From Marinomonas shanghaiensis (GTDB taxonomy: Bacteria; Pseudomonadota; Gammaproteobacteria; Pseudomonadales; Marinomonadaceae): 64,000 nt of DNA. The notes beneath the pieces are model-generated. The model ran no database searches. It saw only the letters and a list, made by a program, of their open reading frames with translations, and had not been told where the DNA came from. The position numbers were made by a program, and so were the translations under genes. This document shows, piece after piece, positions 20,268 to 29,725 of this stretch. The stretch lies in the NCBI RefSeq assembly GCF_003259175.1, contig NZ_QGOK01000015.1:1-64000 (forward strand). Reading direction: 5' to 3'. The number at the start of each line of letters is the position of its first letter. Position 1 is the first letter of the stretch.

Positions 20268-21077
20268 CTAACCCCCTAATAATCGTTTGATGAAGCCCTT
20301 TTTCTGGACCTCTAAGAAGCGCAACGGGCGCTCTTCACCCATCAAGCGATCAACCGCATCCATGTAAGCAAGACCCGCCTCGGATTCGGTATCCAAAATA
20401 ACAGGCGTTCCTTGGTTTGATGCCTTTAAAACCGCCTCGGATTCTGGAATGACCCCAAGTAATGGAATCGCTAAAATGTCTTCAACGTCCGATACGCTTA
20501 ACATCTCCCCCAAAGCAACGCGCCCTGGATGATAGCGAGTCAAAAGAAGGTGCTCCTCTATCGGCTCTCTTCCTTCCTCTGCGCGCTTTGATTTACTCTG
20601 CAGAATCCCCAAGATACGATCTGAGTCACGTACAGAGGAAACCTCAGGATTGGTGACCACAATGGCAGCATCGGCAAAATACAAAGCCATTTGAGCACCC
20701 TTCTCAATTCCTGCTGGGGAATCACAAATGATATACTCAAACTCTTTTGCTAGCTCTTCAAGAACGCCTTGAACACCTTCAACAGTCAACGCATCTTTGT
20801 CACGAGTCTGAGACGCTGGCAAAATAAACAAATCTTTAGTACGTTTATCTTTAATCAACGCCTGAGACAATGTTGCTTCTTTGTTGATGACATTAACAAA
20901 GTCATAAACAACTCGACGCTCGCAGCCCATAATCAAATCTAAATTACGCAAGCCCACATCAAAATCAATGATAACCGTTTTATGCCCTTTTAACGCAATA
21001 CCAGTCCCAATAGCAGCACTGGATGTCGTCTTGCCGACGCCACCCTTGCCTGAGGTGACTACTATAATTTTTGCCAA
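20268..21077 (-). CDS. minD: Septum site-determining ATPase MinD
   Basis: MinD is a membrane-associated ATPase of the ParA/MinD family that recruits MinC and is released by MinE. It has the deviant Walker [10 protein letters not shown] (residues 10-18), switch regions [12 protein letters not shown] and ICDSPAGIE, and a C-terminal amphipathic helix (FIKRLLGG). The start is taken as TTG at 21077, which gives [10 protein letters not shown] and 269 residues as in the family, with GGGGGA 7 bases upstream. The open frame runs eight codons further to another TTG. Confidence 0.97.
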   Translation of the reverse strand: MAKIIVVTSGKGGVGKTTSSAAIGTGIALKGHKTVIIDFDVGLRNLDLIMGCERRVVYDFVNVINKEATLSQALIKDKRTKDLFILPASQTRDKDALTVEGVQGVLEELAKEFEYIICDSPAGIEKGAQMALYFADAAIVVTNPEVSSVRDSDRILGILQSKSKRAEEGREPIEEHLLLTRYHPGRVALGEMLSVSDVEDILAIPLLGVIPESEAVLKASNQGTPVILDTESEAGLAYMDAVDRLMGEERPLRFLEVQKKGFIKRLLGG

Positions 21078-21138
21078 TGCCTTATCCCCCGACAAACCCA
21101 AAAGAGGCTTATCTAACTAATTAAATGAATAGTAAATC

Positions 21139-21864
21139 TTAAAGCGGTACGATTTCTAAGCTATCGTCAACTAATAACACTTGCGCGCTGTCTTTCCAAA
21201 CGATATTTCGCAGCGCATCGCTCAACATAAAATTACCCGCAATAGAAACCAACTCCGCTTCCATGCTTCTACAAAAAATTCTTGCGTCTACATCACCCTT
21301 AACACCCGCCAAAGCTCGGCCTCGCAGGGCACCATAAACATGAATATTGCCATCGGCTAGGACTTCTGCCCCCGCACTCACCTGATTCAAAATAATCAAG
21401 TCTCCTTCGGCATAAACTTGCTGACCAGAACGAATCGGCTTGGTAATCACTTTTGTTGCTTGAGGCACTAAACGCTCTTCAACCACCGTTTTCACCACCA
21501 CATCTGGACTTGCGTTTTCTTTGTCCACCGGTGACGTATTAATCGATCTCGCTTTACTTGCAGGCAAAAGCGGGATAGTCACAGAAGCCTTCCATACTGG
21601 CAACGCCTCTGGATCACAACGCCAGCCTATAACACCAAGACCGAGTGCACTGACCGACTGAATCAAGAGTTCAAATTCGTCTATCGTAATGCCGCGCTTC
21701 ATTTTTGAAATATCAATAATGATCGGCGCTTGATTAAAAAAATGCGGAACCTGATCAATCTTTTCTTTTAAATGAAACACAATGTCATCTAATGAAAAAG
21801 TCTGAATCTCCAGCAAAATCGTCGTAACGACACTCCCTTTAAGTCGGAAGCCTGAGTCTGTCAT
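21139..21864 (-). CDS. minC: Septum site-determining protein MinC
   Basis: MinC blocks FtsZ ring formation away from midcell. The 241-residue protein has an N-terminal FtsZ-inhibiting domain (about residues 1-110), a variable linker and a C-terminal beta-helix. The beta-helix includes IRSGQQVYAEGDLIILNQVS, GAEVLADGNIHVYGALRGRA and DARIFCRSMEAELVSIAG, the usual MinC repeats that bind MinD. It is first in the minC-minD-minE operon. Confidence 0.96.
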   Translation of the reverse strand: MTDSGFRLKGSVVTTILLEIQTFSLDDIVFHLKEKIDQVPHFFNQAPIIIDISKMKRGITIDEFELLIQSVSALGLGVIGWRCDPEALPVWKASVTIPLLPASKARSINTSPVDKENASPDVVVKTVVEERLVPQATKVITKPIRSGQQVYAEGDLIILNQVSAGAEVLADGNIHVYGALRGRALAGVKGDVDARIFCRSMEAELVSIAGNFMLSDALRNIVWKDSAQVLLVDDSLEIVPL

Positions 21865-22179
21865 GCAAACTGTCCTTTTTTAATACCTTAAATGGCCCCA
21901 AATACTGCCAAACCGTACTGAATGTTCACTATCAGCATTGAAAATCTATTCTATCAAGCTGCCTGATTAAAGAAAGCCACCAAGACACACTATTTACATT
22001 CTTAGTACATATTATTTGCTCTCTTACAGTGCCAAGAATAACGCAAAATGCGCAATAATGAACGAAAGATTAAGCGTTTGATTTAATTAATATTTTACAA
22101 CTTACTTACATACTTGTTCCCATTAATCTGGGGAAAACTTTTGCACCATGAACGTCCAACACATCAGCCCACTCTCATC
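21865..22179. other. Upstream region of minC, no gene
   Basis: About 315 bases separate minC from the sbcC 3' end. The stretch is A/T-rich with stops in all frames and must hold the minCDE promoter. No box pair was good enough to call, and no sbcC terminator hairpin was found. Confidence 0.5.
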
Positions 22180-25100
22180 TCACTCTTCTGACGAATGAAC
22201 CGCAAATTCAGGCGCAAGGCGGCTGACACCTAGACCACTTTGCTTGGTTAACTTAATCTGTACCGGAATACGCTCTTTTAGGGCATTGATATGACTGATA
22301 ATACCAATGGTTTTGCCACTGGAATGCAAATTATCCAAAGCATCCAGAGCTGACTCTAACGTCTCGCTATCCAAAGTACCAAAACCCTCGTCCAAAAATA
22401 AAGAATCAATACTGGTTTTATGGGACACCAAATCAGACAAGGCCAACGCCAAGGCAAGACTTACCAAGAAAGATTCACCACCAGACAAGGTTTTCGTGTC
22501 ACGTGCCGCATTGGCTTGCCACGTATCGACAACCAACAAAGACAATGCCTCCTCGTTGCGCATCAACTGATAACGACGATGTAAAATATCCAAATGCTGA
22601 TTGGCCAAATACACCAGATGATCCAAGGTAAGACTTTGCGCAAAACGACGGAACTTTGCGCCATCTGCCGAACCAATCAAATGATTCAAACGCTCTAAAT
22701 GCACAAAAGCCTCTCGACGAACCGCTAACGCTTCCTTAGATTTCGCCACCTGTTCCCTACGCTGAATTTCCTCTTGAATCTGCTGAGAAACCACACCCCA
22801 TTGGCGATGCAATGCTTGGCGCTCCGCATCCAGCTCAGCATAATTCGCTTCTAAGGTCTCTAAAGAGAGCCCCTCAAACTCCGCACCAACCAATTCACTC
22901 AGCTCAGATTTGCTGTCGTTGTGCTTAAACAAGGACTCTTCAGACTGATGAAACAGTGTCTGCAATCGAGAAAACGCTTCCTGAAGCCCCTTGAGCGTGG
23001 TTTGACGCTGATCGATCTCGTCTTTTGACAAACTCGCCTGTAACCAAATCGCTTCGCTCTCAAAGCCTTTTTCAGAAAGCGACGTTTGCCAATGAGCCAG
23101 CGCCGCGTCATAGTCTTTTTCAAGCGTTAAACGGGACTTATTAAGTGTTTCTAACGTCGCTTTGCTAGACGCCAAAGCTTGCGCAGTGTGTTGTCGCTCC
23201 GCTTCGACCTTTTCAAGGGTTTGCTGAGCATGATCAACCAGTAACTGTGCGGCTTGGCGAAGCTCACCAATGCTCTTATCGCCTAGCAACTCATGCAACT
23301 GCTGGGCGATATCCGCCAAGCTAGCCTCAAGCTCAGCGACTTTCTTTTGAACATCGTCACGTAATTGCAAGCTCTCTTCTAAAGCACTTTCTAGGCTTTT
23401 TGCTTCATAGCTAAGCTGTTCGCGTTGCTGCAAAAGCGCCTCGTAACCCGCTTTACTGTCGCGCCATTGCTGCATCGCTTCTTGCAACTGCGCCAAGGCT
23501 TCAAGCAATGACAATTCAAAATAACGGTCTGGCACCCCCGCTTGCTGCATAGCATTGCGCAAATGCCCAACAATTTGTTCTTGCTCATCTTTCTTGCTAA
23601 CGAGACTTTGTTGCTGTGAAGCTAAGGTTTGCCACAACAATTGACAGTGAGAATCCTCTTTCGCTACCTGCTGTAGTGTTACTTGATAGCGGGCATTCAT
23701 GTTTTGTAACTCAGTCTCTAGGGCTAAACGAGACTGATGTAATGTTTCAATCTGAGATGCATTACCTTGCTGAACGTGCCAATCCTGGCCAACCAGCTGA
23801 ACCAATGCCAAGATCGACTCTTTATCAGACAAGCTAACCACAATATCTTGGCTATTGGCATACTCAGTAAGCGACGCCAACCATGCTTGCAGATCCTTCT
23901 CTGTCGCCAGCAAACCATTGACTAAAGGCTCCCGTCGAGTTTGACCCGCTGTTAATTCTCGCTGCATGGCTTCCAAGTCTGCTGCCAGCTGCATTCCTTG
24001 GCCTTTAAGACTGTCCAGCTCCTTAGCTAAACGAGCAAATTCTTCTTGGCTGCCAGAATCCGCTTGATACAAAGCATGAGCAAGATTGTGCTCCGCTGAA
24101 CCACACAAGGGACAAGCATCCTGCTCACCCAACTCATTGCGCAATTGTGTTAATGTCACAATATGACGCTCTGCCTCAGCAAGTCTCTCAACCGATTTTT
24201 GATGACGCAACTTGTCTTTGTAGGTTTGCCTTTGTTGTTCCAACTGGCTTTGCTGTTGCTCAATGCGGCTTGCCATCGCCTTCAAATTCGCGTCCAGCTC
24301 GGCCAATTGCGAGTGCTGATCTTGGTATTGGTGAAACTGCTTCCAAAGAGACTGCGCATTATACTGAGCACGTTCAGCCTGATGATAACTTTTCTGCCAA
24401 TCCGCATAGTCACGGTGTGCTGACATCTGCATAAAAGCATCTGTAGCACTCTGCAGCATTTGCTGACGTTCGACTATGCTAGCTTGCTCCTGTTCTAACG
24501 TAGCCCGATTATTTTCATAAACAGAGCGAGCGTCCTCATAGCCTTGTGTCGTTTGCGCAATATTCGTCTCAAGCTCGCTGATGGCGTGAGCATTCGCCGT
24601 CATGCTTTGCGCTTGATGCTGCCAACTAGACAATTCACTTTCAATTTTTTCTGGTGACGGCCAACGATTCAAAATCGCTTTGCTATCGTCACACGCTTGA
24701 TGAATTTCGGTCTGTTTGACCTTTATGCTGTTTAATTGCGCCTGCTGATTGTCGACCTTTTCGGACGCGTGTTTTAAGCGAGCAGACACATCCTGATGCT
24801 GTGCTTTCACACTTTCTTGACGAGATAAAACCGGCTGAATGTCATCATTGATCTTATTATTCAACGCTTGCCATTCGGCACGAGCATTGGCTAATGTTTC
24901 TTTTGCCTGTTCAACGGATTCATTCAAGATCTGGCTTTGCTTGAGTTGCGCTTCTTGCGTTTCAGTATATTGGCTAACATCCGCCTGATTCTGCTCCAAG
25001 CGAGCTTTTAAGCCTTGCTGCTTTTCATAATCCGCTTGCAGGACTTGCGCAGTCAATGCTTGCTCAAGTTGCTGCTGTTGAGGCGCGAAATCCGTCAGAG

Positions 25101-25908
25101 CCTGATTCGCTTCGTCAAGTTGCTGCTGATATTGAGCCACTTGTTGTTGCAACTTTTGCTCCGTTCGACGCCATTCAAGAATACTCTGATGAGCTTTGAG
25201 CGCTTGTGCATTGGTTTGCTCTTTAGACGCAAAACTCGACTCAGTCTGCTTTAATTCAACAAAAGCGTCGTCCGCCATTAATTGAGCTTGCTCACTAACA
25301 CTTTCTAAGGCAGCAATAGCCTGTTTTTCCTGCTTGTGTTTATCAAACACCCACTTAGACACATCGCCATAAATTTCTGTGCCAGTTAACTCTTCTAATA
25401 ACTCCGCTCTGTCATTGGGCGACGCGTTCAAAAAGGCCGAAAAACCGCCTTGGGCCAGCAACATAGACTTGGTAAAACGCGAAAAATCCAACCCGGTGAT
25501 TTCGGCAATCTTATCGATTTTTTCGTTAATCTTAGTGGTAATAATGGTACCGTCGCGTTCGCACAGCTCACAGGTCATCGGCTGCAACTTGCCATCACTT
25601 TGACCACGGGCACGTCGTTGCCCCCAGAAAGCTCGATAGCCTTTTCCCTTGATTTCAAACTCCACTTCCGCCAAACACTCCGCCGTATGACGCGTCATCA
25701 CATCATTCTGGCTTGGTGATACTTTTAAACGTGGTGTTTCATGATACAAAGCCAAACAGATGGCATCCAACAAGGTGGACTTACCCGCTCCCGTTGGCCC
25801 AACAATGGCGAATACGCCAGCGTCATCAAAGGGTGTCTTGGTAAAATCAATTTCCCATTCGCCTTTCAAGGAGTTCAGATTCTTTAAGCGCAGTTTGCAA
25901 ATTTTCAT
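22180..25908 (-). CDS. sbcC: DNA repair exonuclease subunit SbcC (Rad50-like)
   Basis: This is the ATPase subunit of the SbcCD nuclease, which cleaves DNA hairpins and protein-blocked ends. Walker A is GPTGAGKST near residue 37. Two very long coiled coils flank a zinc hook CPLC near residue 597. The ABC signature [19 protein letters not shown] and Walker [13 protein letters not shown] are near the C-terminus. At 1242 residues it is longer than the E. coli protein (about 1050), with the excess in the coiled coil. The ATG at 25908 overlaps the sbcD stop (ATGA) and has GGAG upstream; the open frame extends 17 codons further and is not used. Confidence 0.96.
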   Translation of the reverse strand: MKICKLRLKNLNSLKGEWEIDFTKTPFDDAGVFAIVGPTGAGKSTLLDAICLALYHETPRLKVSPSQNDVMTRHTAECLAEVEFEIKGKGYRAFWGQRRARGQSDGKLQPMTCELCERDGTIITTKINEKIDKIAEITGLDFSRFTKSMLLAQGGFSAFLNASPNDRAELLEELTGTEIYGDVSKWVFDKHKQEKQAIAALESVSEQAQLMADDAFVELKQTESSFASKEQTNAQALKAHQSILEWRRTEQKLQQQVAQYQQQLDEANQALTDFAPQQQQLEQALTAQVLQADYEKQQGLKARLEQNQADVSQYTETQEAQLKQSQILNESVEQAKETLANARAEWQALNNKINDDIQPVLSRQESVKAQHQDVSARLKHASEKVDNQQAQLNSIKVKQTEIHQACDDSKAILNRWPSPEKIESELSSWQHQAQSMTANAHAISELETNIAQTTQGYEDARSVYENNRATLEQEQASIVERQQMLQSATDAFMQMSAHRDYADWQKSYHQAERAQYNAQSLWKQFHQYQDQHSQLAELDANLKAMASRIEQQQSQLEQQRQTYKDKLRHQKSVERLAEAERHIVTLTQLRNELGEQDACPLCGSAEHNLAHALYQADSGSQEEFARLAKELDSLKGQGMQLAADLEAMQRELTAGQTRREPLVNGLLATEKDLQAWLASLTEYANSQDIVVSLSDKESILALVQLVGQDWHVQQGNASQIETLHQSRLALETELQNMNARYQVTLQQVAKEDSHCQLLWQTLASQQQSLVSKKDEQEQIVGHLRNAMQQAGVPDRYFELSLLEALAQLQEAMQQWRDSKAGYEALLQQREQLSYEAKSLESALEESLQLRDDVQKKVAELEASLADIAQQLHELLGDKSIGELRQAAQLLVDHAQQTLEKVEAERQHTAQALASSKATLETLNKSRLTLEKDYDAALAHWQTSLSEKGFESEAIWLQASLSKDEIDQRQTTLKGLQEAFSRLQTLFHQSEESLFKHNDSKSELSELVGAEFEGLSLETLEANYAELDAERQALHRQWGVVSQQIQEEIQRREQVAKSKEALAVRREAFVHLERLNHLIGSADGAKFRRFAQSLTLDHLVYLANQHLDILHRRYQLMRNEEALSLLVVDTWQANAARDTKTLSGGESFLVSLALALALSDLVSHKTSIDSLFLDEGFGTLDSETLESALDALDNLHSSGKTIGIISHINALKERIPVQIKLTKQSGLGVSRLAPEFAVHSSEE

Positions 25909-27182
25909 AATGGCTTCTCCCCACCGTCTTGCTGGTGCTCTTCCAACTCCACCAAACACGCATTGAAAAGCTCGGTCAGGATTATAGACTCGTCTTCGTC
26001 CAGCTCTAAATTCGATTTAAGACTCTGTTCAAACACATCGCCCACGGTTAATTCTGACAAGGTTTTACGTGCCTCAAAGCCTTCGTTCTTTTTCTCTACC
26101 GTACTGCGGCGCATCACTCGAAGTAACTCTATGGGCTTGTCATCAATGGCCTCTAACACACGCTTATGCACATCGCTCAAATACTCATCAGCGATCACAG
26201 TGACTTCCAACCAAAGGGTTTTGTCTGCAGCCAATTCCAAAGCGGCGATCTGTTTGATCACCTCTTTTAAATTGCCTTTCAAACTCGCCATAGGCTGAAA
26301 ATTTGGAATCGACACTAATTGCAAAGGGTCCGCTGGCTCGGCAAACAAATCGTCAACGAAAGCATCTTCTGCTAACAAATCGGTATCCACTATCACCACG
26401 GTTTTGTCACGACCCAGCTCATCAAAGCTTAACGGAATAGGTGAACCGCTGTAGCGGAATCGTCCATTTTTACTGATCGGTTGAGCACGATGAATGTGCC
26501 CAAGGGCGAGATAATCAAACGCAGGAAACACCGACGTCGGTAAAGCCTCCAAAGTACCTACATAAAGATCACGCACCGATTCACTCACCTGACCGCCTAC
26601 CGCCGTCAGATGCCCAGTTCCAATAATTGGCACAGGTGTTTTTAAGCTTTTATTTTTCTCACAAGCGGCGTCATATACACGTTGGTAGAAATCCCCAATC
26701 ATCTGCAACAAGCCAAGTTTCTTCTCCTGCTCAGATTGTCCTGCCACGCTGTGCATCACATCTTTTGGGCGTAAATACGGTACCGCACACACCCAAGCAG
26801 CCACATCGCCTTCTTTGTTTTTAAGCGCAATCACATGGGAATCGATCTCCTCAAGATTCGCCTGACTCGCTACTTGAGTATCCAGATACGCCAGCAAACT
26901 CTTAGATTCGTTTAGCATACTGACCGAATCGTGATTGCCCGCGACGATCACCAACTGACATTGACGCGCCTTCATGTCCAACACCAACTGATGATACATT
27001 TCCCGCGCATAACTTGGCGGTGACCCAGTATCAAACACATCGCCCGCGATAATCACCGCATCAATGGATTCTTTGTCCACCAGCGCCAACAGCCAATCGA
27101 TAAAGGCTTTGTGCTCATCGCGTCGAGATTTCCCCATAAAATGCTGACCAAGGTGCCAATCTGAGGTGTGCAGAATTTTCAT
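25905..27182 (-). CDS. sbcD: Exonuclease subunit SbcD (Mre11-like)
   Basis: This is the metallophosphoesterase nuclease subunit of SbcCD. Metal-binding motifs in order are SDWHLGQ (residues 7-13), [12 protein letters not shown] (about 44-55), VAGNHDS (about 80-86) and GHIHRAQ (about 225-231). The 425 residues include the C-terminal capping region. It precedes sbcC with a 4-base ATGA overlap, so the subunits are made in a coupled way. Confidence 0.96.
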   Translation of the reverse strand: MKILHTSDWHLGQHFMGKSRRDEHKAFIDWLLALVDKESIDAVIIAGDVFDTGSPPSYAREMYHQLVLDMKARQCQLVIVAGNHDSVSMLNESKSLLAYLDTQVASQANLEEIDSHVIALKNKEGDVAAWVCAVPYLRPKDVMHSVAGQSEQEKKLGLLQMIGDFYQRVYDAACEKNKSLKTPVPIIGTGHLTAVGGQVSESVRDLYVGTLEALPTSVFPAFDYLALGHIHRAQPISKNGRFRYSGSPIPLSFDELGRDKTVVIVDTDLLAEDAFVDDLFAEPADPLQLVSIPNFQPMASLKGNLKEVIKQIAALELAADKTLWLEVTVIADEYLSDVHKRVLEAIDDKPIELLRVMRRSTVEKKNEGFEARKTLSELTVGDVFEQSLKSNLELDEDESIILTELFNACLVELEEHQQDGGEKPL

Positions 27183-27235
27183 TTATAAATCCAAGCCATA
27201 AAAAAACATAAAAGTAAAAAACCAAAAAGGCCAAA

Positions 27236-28117
27236 CTACCGAACAAAATACAACTGATTCGGATGAATCCGCAAAGAGCGTAACAAGATCGCCCACTCTT
27301 TTGCAGACACCTTTTGACCATGGTAAATAAGTCGTAACGAAGCACCGCCGGCATTCGCCAACGCGTCGTTAAGAAAAGAGATAAGCGCATCGTCCGCCAA
27401 ACTCAGTGCCAGATCCTGATTCGCAAACAGACTAAAATGCCCAAGAAAGCTTGGCGTATAATCCAACAAGGCGTCACGCCAGTAAGGCTCAAACATCGCA
27501 TTGTCAGGAGAAGCAATCACCACAACCGGTGCATCGGCAATGTCCATTTCAAACAACAAACGCCCCTTCCTACTCCCAGCCAATAACTGAACCGCCATCG
27601 GATCCTCCGCTGAAAGCGCCAAGGCTCGCCACCAATCCTCATCGGAAAGGTGGTCTTTCTGAAGCACAATTTTCAAAGGCGCTCCAACAGGGTTTAGCGC
27701 CATACACTCGTAAAAATGAGCTCGCTCACCCAGCGACGTTTTGGGCCGTTCTTTAGACAAGGCTTTACACAGAAAAGCCACCGAAACACGGTCACCGAAG
27801 GATTCATCACTCGGCCCTAATAAGACAAGCTCGATAGAATGATCATTAAGGGGAACATTGCTTAATACAGAAAAAACAGAAAACTCAGCCAGTACTTGCC
27901 GAGTCAGTGACATAGACGACGTCACCGTAGTTTGACAGGAAAGAATCGACTCGCAATGGCTCGCATCATAAAGACGACACGCACCACAAGCCCCAGCGCG
28001 ACAACCGTAACGAACATTCGCCCCCTGATTCAGCAAAGACGTCAGCAAATTTTCGCCTAACACCGCCTCAAACTGCTCATCATCCAACTCTATCGTCAGC
28101 GCCTGTGAATCCATCAT
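27236..28117 (-). CDS. 2Fe-2S ferredoxin-domain protein with degenerate reductase-like C-terminus
   Basis: The N-terminal ferredoxin domain (about residues 6-70) has Cys39, Cys44, Cys47 and Cys61 in CRAGACGACR and ILSCQ. The spacing before the last cysteine is only 13 residues, against about 29 in plant-type ferredoxins. The rest (about residues 70-290) has the length and hydrophobic pattern of an FAD/NAD-binding ferredoxin reductase. The usual RxYS and GGTG-type motifs are not visible, although APVVVIASPDNAMFEPYW may be a remnant nucleotide-binding strand. The partner is unknown. It lies 53 bases upstream of sbcD in the same direction, so co-transcription with sbcDC is possible. Confidence 0.75.
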   Translation of the reverse strand: MMDSQALTIELDDEQFEAVLGENLLTSLLNQGANVRYGCRAGACGACRLYDASHCESILSCQTTVTSSMSLTRQVLAEFSVFSVLSNVPLNDHSIELVLLGPSDESFGDRVSVAFLCKALSKERPKTSLGERAHFYECMALNPVGAPLKIVLQKDHLSDEDWWRALALSAEDPMAVQLLAGSRKGRLLFEMDIADAPVVVIASPDNAMFEPYWRDALLDYTPSFLGHFSLFANQDLALSLADDALISFLNDALANAGGASLRLIYHGQKVSAKEWAILLRSLRIHPNQLYFVR

Positions 28118-28188
28118 CCAACCTCATCTTTGATCTGGCTATTATGCCATAATCTCACCCACAGACCTTGCACCAATCCTAAAAAAGA

Positions 28189-28219
28189 AAAGGCAATGCT
28201 TGGTGAAAAGCATTGCCTT
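28189..28219 (-). terminator. Terminator at the downstream end of the cassette array
   Basis: AGGCAATGCTT pairs with AAGCATTGCCT. On the minus strand it is followed by TTTTCTTTTTT. It would stop transcription leaving the attC cassette region before the 2Fe-2S gene. Confidence 0.8.
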
Positions 28220-28246
28220 GGGTATCAGGATAAATTAGGAATTTTG

Positions 28247-28309
28247 CTATAACTCAGCAATACGTGACAAAGTTTCCGGATGACGTTGCACCAATTTTAA
28301 AAGTGCCAT
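28247..28309 (-). CDS. Possible 20-residue ORF after the last attC site
   Basis: An ATG 8 bases past AGGAG starts MALLKLVQRHPETLSRIAEL and then a TAG. A strong terminator follows within 30 bases. The arrangement (good ribosome site, mini-ORF, terminator) begins right after the R' end of the attC site at 28324. It may be the tail of a truncated gene, a small protein or chance. I do not recognise the peptide. Confidence 0.35.
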   Translation of the reverse strand: MALLKLVQRHPETLSRIAEL

Positions 28310-28323
28310 GATGGCCTCTCCTA

Positions 28324-28385
28324 ACCTAACGCAAACTAAGTGACGCTGCTTTGCTGCGTCCTTGCTTGAGCGCATTGTGTTATGT
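28324..28385 (-). repeat. attC site 3 (after the DUF3883 cassette)
   Basis: On the minus strand R'' is ACATAAC (complement of 28379-28385) and R' is GTTAGGT (complement of 28324-28330), which fits GTTRRRY. The inner stem is GACGCAGC, AAA, GCAGCGTC with one mismatched pair. CAAGCAAG against CTTAGTTTG forms the outer L boxes with an unpaired base. The TAA stop of the upstream gene lies inside R''. Length 62 bp. Confidence 0.82.
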
Positions 28386-29120
28386 TTGCGGAATTCTACA
28401 TTCCCAACATAAAGGTTCGAAGTTGAAAATTTTTTCCATTTCTTCAGTGTTATATATGGATAACTCTGGATTATCTAAAGCATTCGAAACAATAGCTAAA
28501 CGCCATAGCGGATCAACTGACATAGCGCGCTCATTTCTGGAAAGGAAAAAGCGTTGTTCATCAAGTGATGTACCTTTAACTTCGATTTTTAGAACTACCT
28601 TACCCATTTTGGCAAACAAGTCATAACCACAATTATCACTCTGACGATCTGAAACAGAGTAGCCCTGACACTCATAGTGGGTTACAACATAATCAATGGC
28701 CGCAAGCTCGACCTTTTTACGTTTCTGGAGATCGGGAAAGCTCGGGGAAGTTACCTCAATATCATAACTTTCCTCTGCCGAGAGAAACAGTATTCCGTCA
28801 ACTTTTTCAGCGGGACGGTGCTGGCGATGTCTTTCGATGATTTTTGGATCTTGCGAATATTTATCAGCCTTATATTTACCTAGCAACTTCCAAGCATTCA
28901 CAGCCTGTTTTAGATAAACAGGTACATATTCCTGTTGCTCCAAAAACAACCTAGCATTTTCTTTAATACGTACACCATTGCCCACAACAATAACTTCAGG
29001 CGCTTCGGGATTTAGCTCAGTTGTAATGGCTAAACCTTTCACAACATTGTTCTTGGTTCGAATATAAGAGTCTCCGCCAGCCAATCTTTCAGCCAGGTCA
29101 GGAGTAGTTAAAATGGTCAT
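28380..29120 (-). CDS. Cassette gene: DUF3883 (PD-(D/E)XK-like) protein
   Basis: The C-terminal part (about residues 150-246) matches the DUF3883 pattern, a restriction-endonuclease-like fold: CGYDLFAKMGKVVLKIEVKG with the candidate catalytic Asp and Glu-x-Lys, then FFLSRNERAM. This domain is common in restriction and phage-defence proteins. The N-terminal part (about residues 1-110) is not recognised; VPVYLKQAVNAWKLLGKYK resembles segments preceding nuclease domains in other proteins. At 246 residues the chain looks complete. GGAAA lies 6 bases before the ATG, and the stop is inside the attC R'' box. Nuclease activity is inference. Confidence 0.75.
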   Translation of the reverse strand: MTILTTPDLAERLAGGDSYIRTKNNVVKGLAITTELNPEAPEVIVVGNGVRIKENARLFLEQQEYVPVYLKQAVNAWKLLGKYKADKYSQDPKIIERHRQHRPAEKVDGILFLSAEESYDIEVTSPSFPDLQKRKKVELAAIDYVVTHYECQGYSVSDRQSDNCGYDLFAKMGKVVLKIEVKGTSLDEQRFFLSRNERAMSVDPLWRLAIVSNALDNPELSIYNTEEMEKIFNFEPLCWECRIPQT

Positions 29121-29143
29121 TTGATTTCCATATATATGAGCAA

Positions 29144-29238
29144 ATATAACGCCCCAAGAAGGGCCAATAATACGTGGACTAAATTACGGAACGAAGTGAC
29201 AGCACGTGTTATTGTCCCGCTTACTTGGTTTGTTATGT
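29144..29238 (-). repeat. attC site 2 (after the membrane-protein cassette)
   Basis: On the minus strand R'' is ACATAAC and R' is GTTATAT. The outer L boxes are CCAAG and CTTGG. The inner stem has 16-base arms (29161-29176 and 29203-29218) with two mismatches around a 26-base loop. At 95 bp it is the longest of the four. The stop codon of the 29233 gene is the TAA in R''. Confidence 0.82.
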
Positions 29239-29637
29239 GCCTACGATGTTTAAAACGAGGTAAGCACTGGTAGAGAGAATTGCCACACCTAGGGTTACGT
29301 AGGATGAGTGAATAAGCCAGTAGCGTTTTGACTTAAAGCCTTCATTTGCATCCCAATTTCGCTCTGTTTCAGGCTTGCTTAACTCTTTAGCCAACGAGAA
29401 GAAACGCTTTGCATCCATACGAAGTTCATACAGGCATAAAACTACTGTTAAAACAAATGCTATCAACGCTATTGAAAGCAGCCACTTTTCAGAACAAGCT
29501 AAAGGATTTTTATCTGTTTTATTAGTAAGCGCTAAGAAGAATACGCCTGTTGCACCAGATGAAACCGATAAAATGTAAGCCCTAAGCCGATTTCCTGCGT
29601 CCTTGGCTAATTCATGATATTTAGATATCTCATCCAT
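29233..29637 (-). CDS. Cassette gene: small membrane protein of unknown function
   Basis: The 134-residue product has three hydrophobic segments at about residues 20-38, 52-70 and 108-130 (KWLLSIALIAFVLTVVLCLY is the middle one). Charged stretches lie at the N-terminus (MDEISKYHELAKDAGNRLRA) and between the second and third helices. No known domain is recognised. Small membrane proteins of this kind are frequent in integron cassettes. GGAAA lies 10 bases before the ATG, and the TAA stop is inside the following attC R'' box. Confidence 0.7.
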   Translation of the reverse strand: MDEISKYHELAKDAGNRLRAYILSVSSGATGVFFLALTNKTDKNPLACSEKWLLSIALIAFVLTVVLCLYELRMDAKRFFSLAKELSKPETERNWDANEGFKSKRYWLIHSSYVTLGVAILSTSAYLVLNIVGT

Positions 29638-29656
29638 GATTCAAATTTCCATTGCC

Positions 29657-29717
29657 ACGTAACGCTCACAGCAGAGGCGCGAGCTTGCGAACGTCCTAAT
29701 TGACGCGATTGTTATGT
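29657..29717 (-). repeat. attC site 1 (after the NDT/TIR-like cassette)
   Basis: On the minus strand R'' is ACATAAC and R' is GTTACGT. L boxes CGCGTCA and TGAGCG pair with one extrahelical G, a hallmark of attC. The central stem (AGG...CCT with CG pairs) is short and imperfect. Length 61 bp. Confidence 0.78.
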
Positions 29718-29725
29718 GAATTTTG

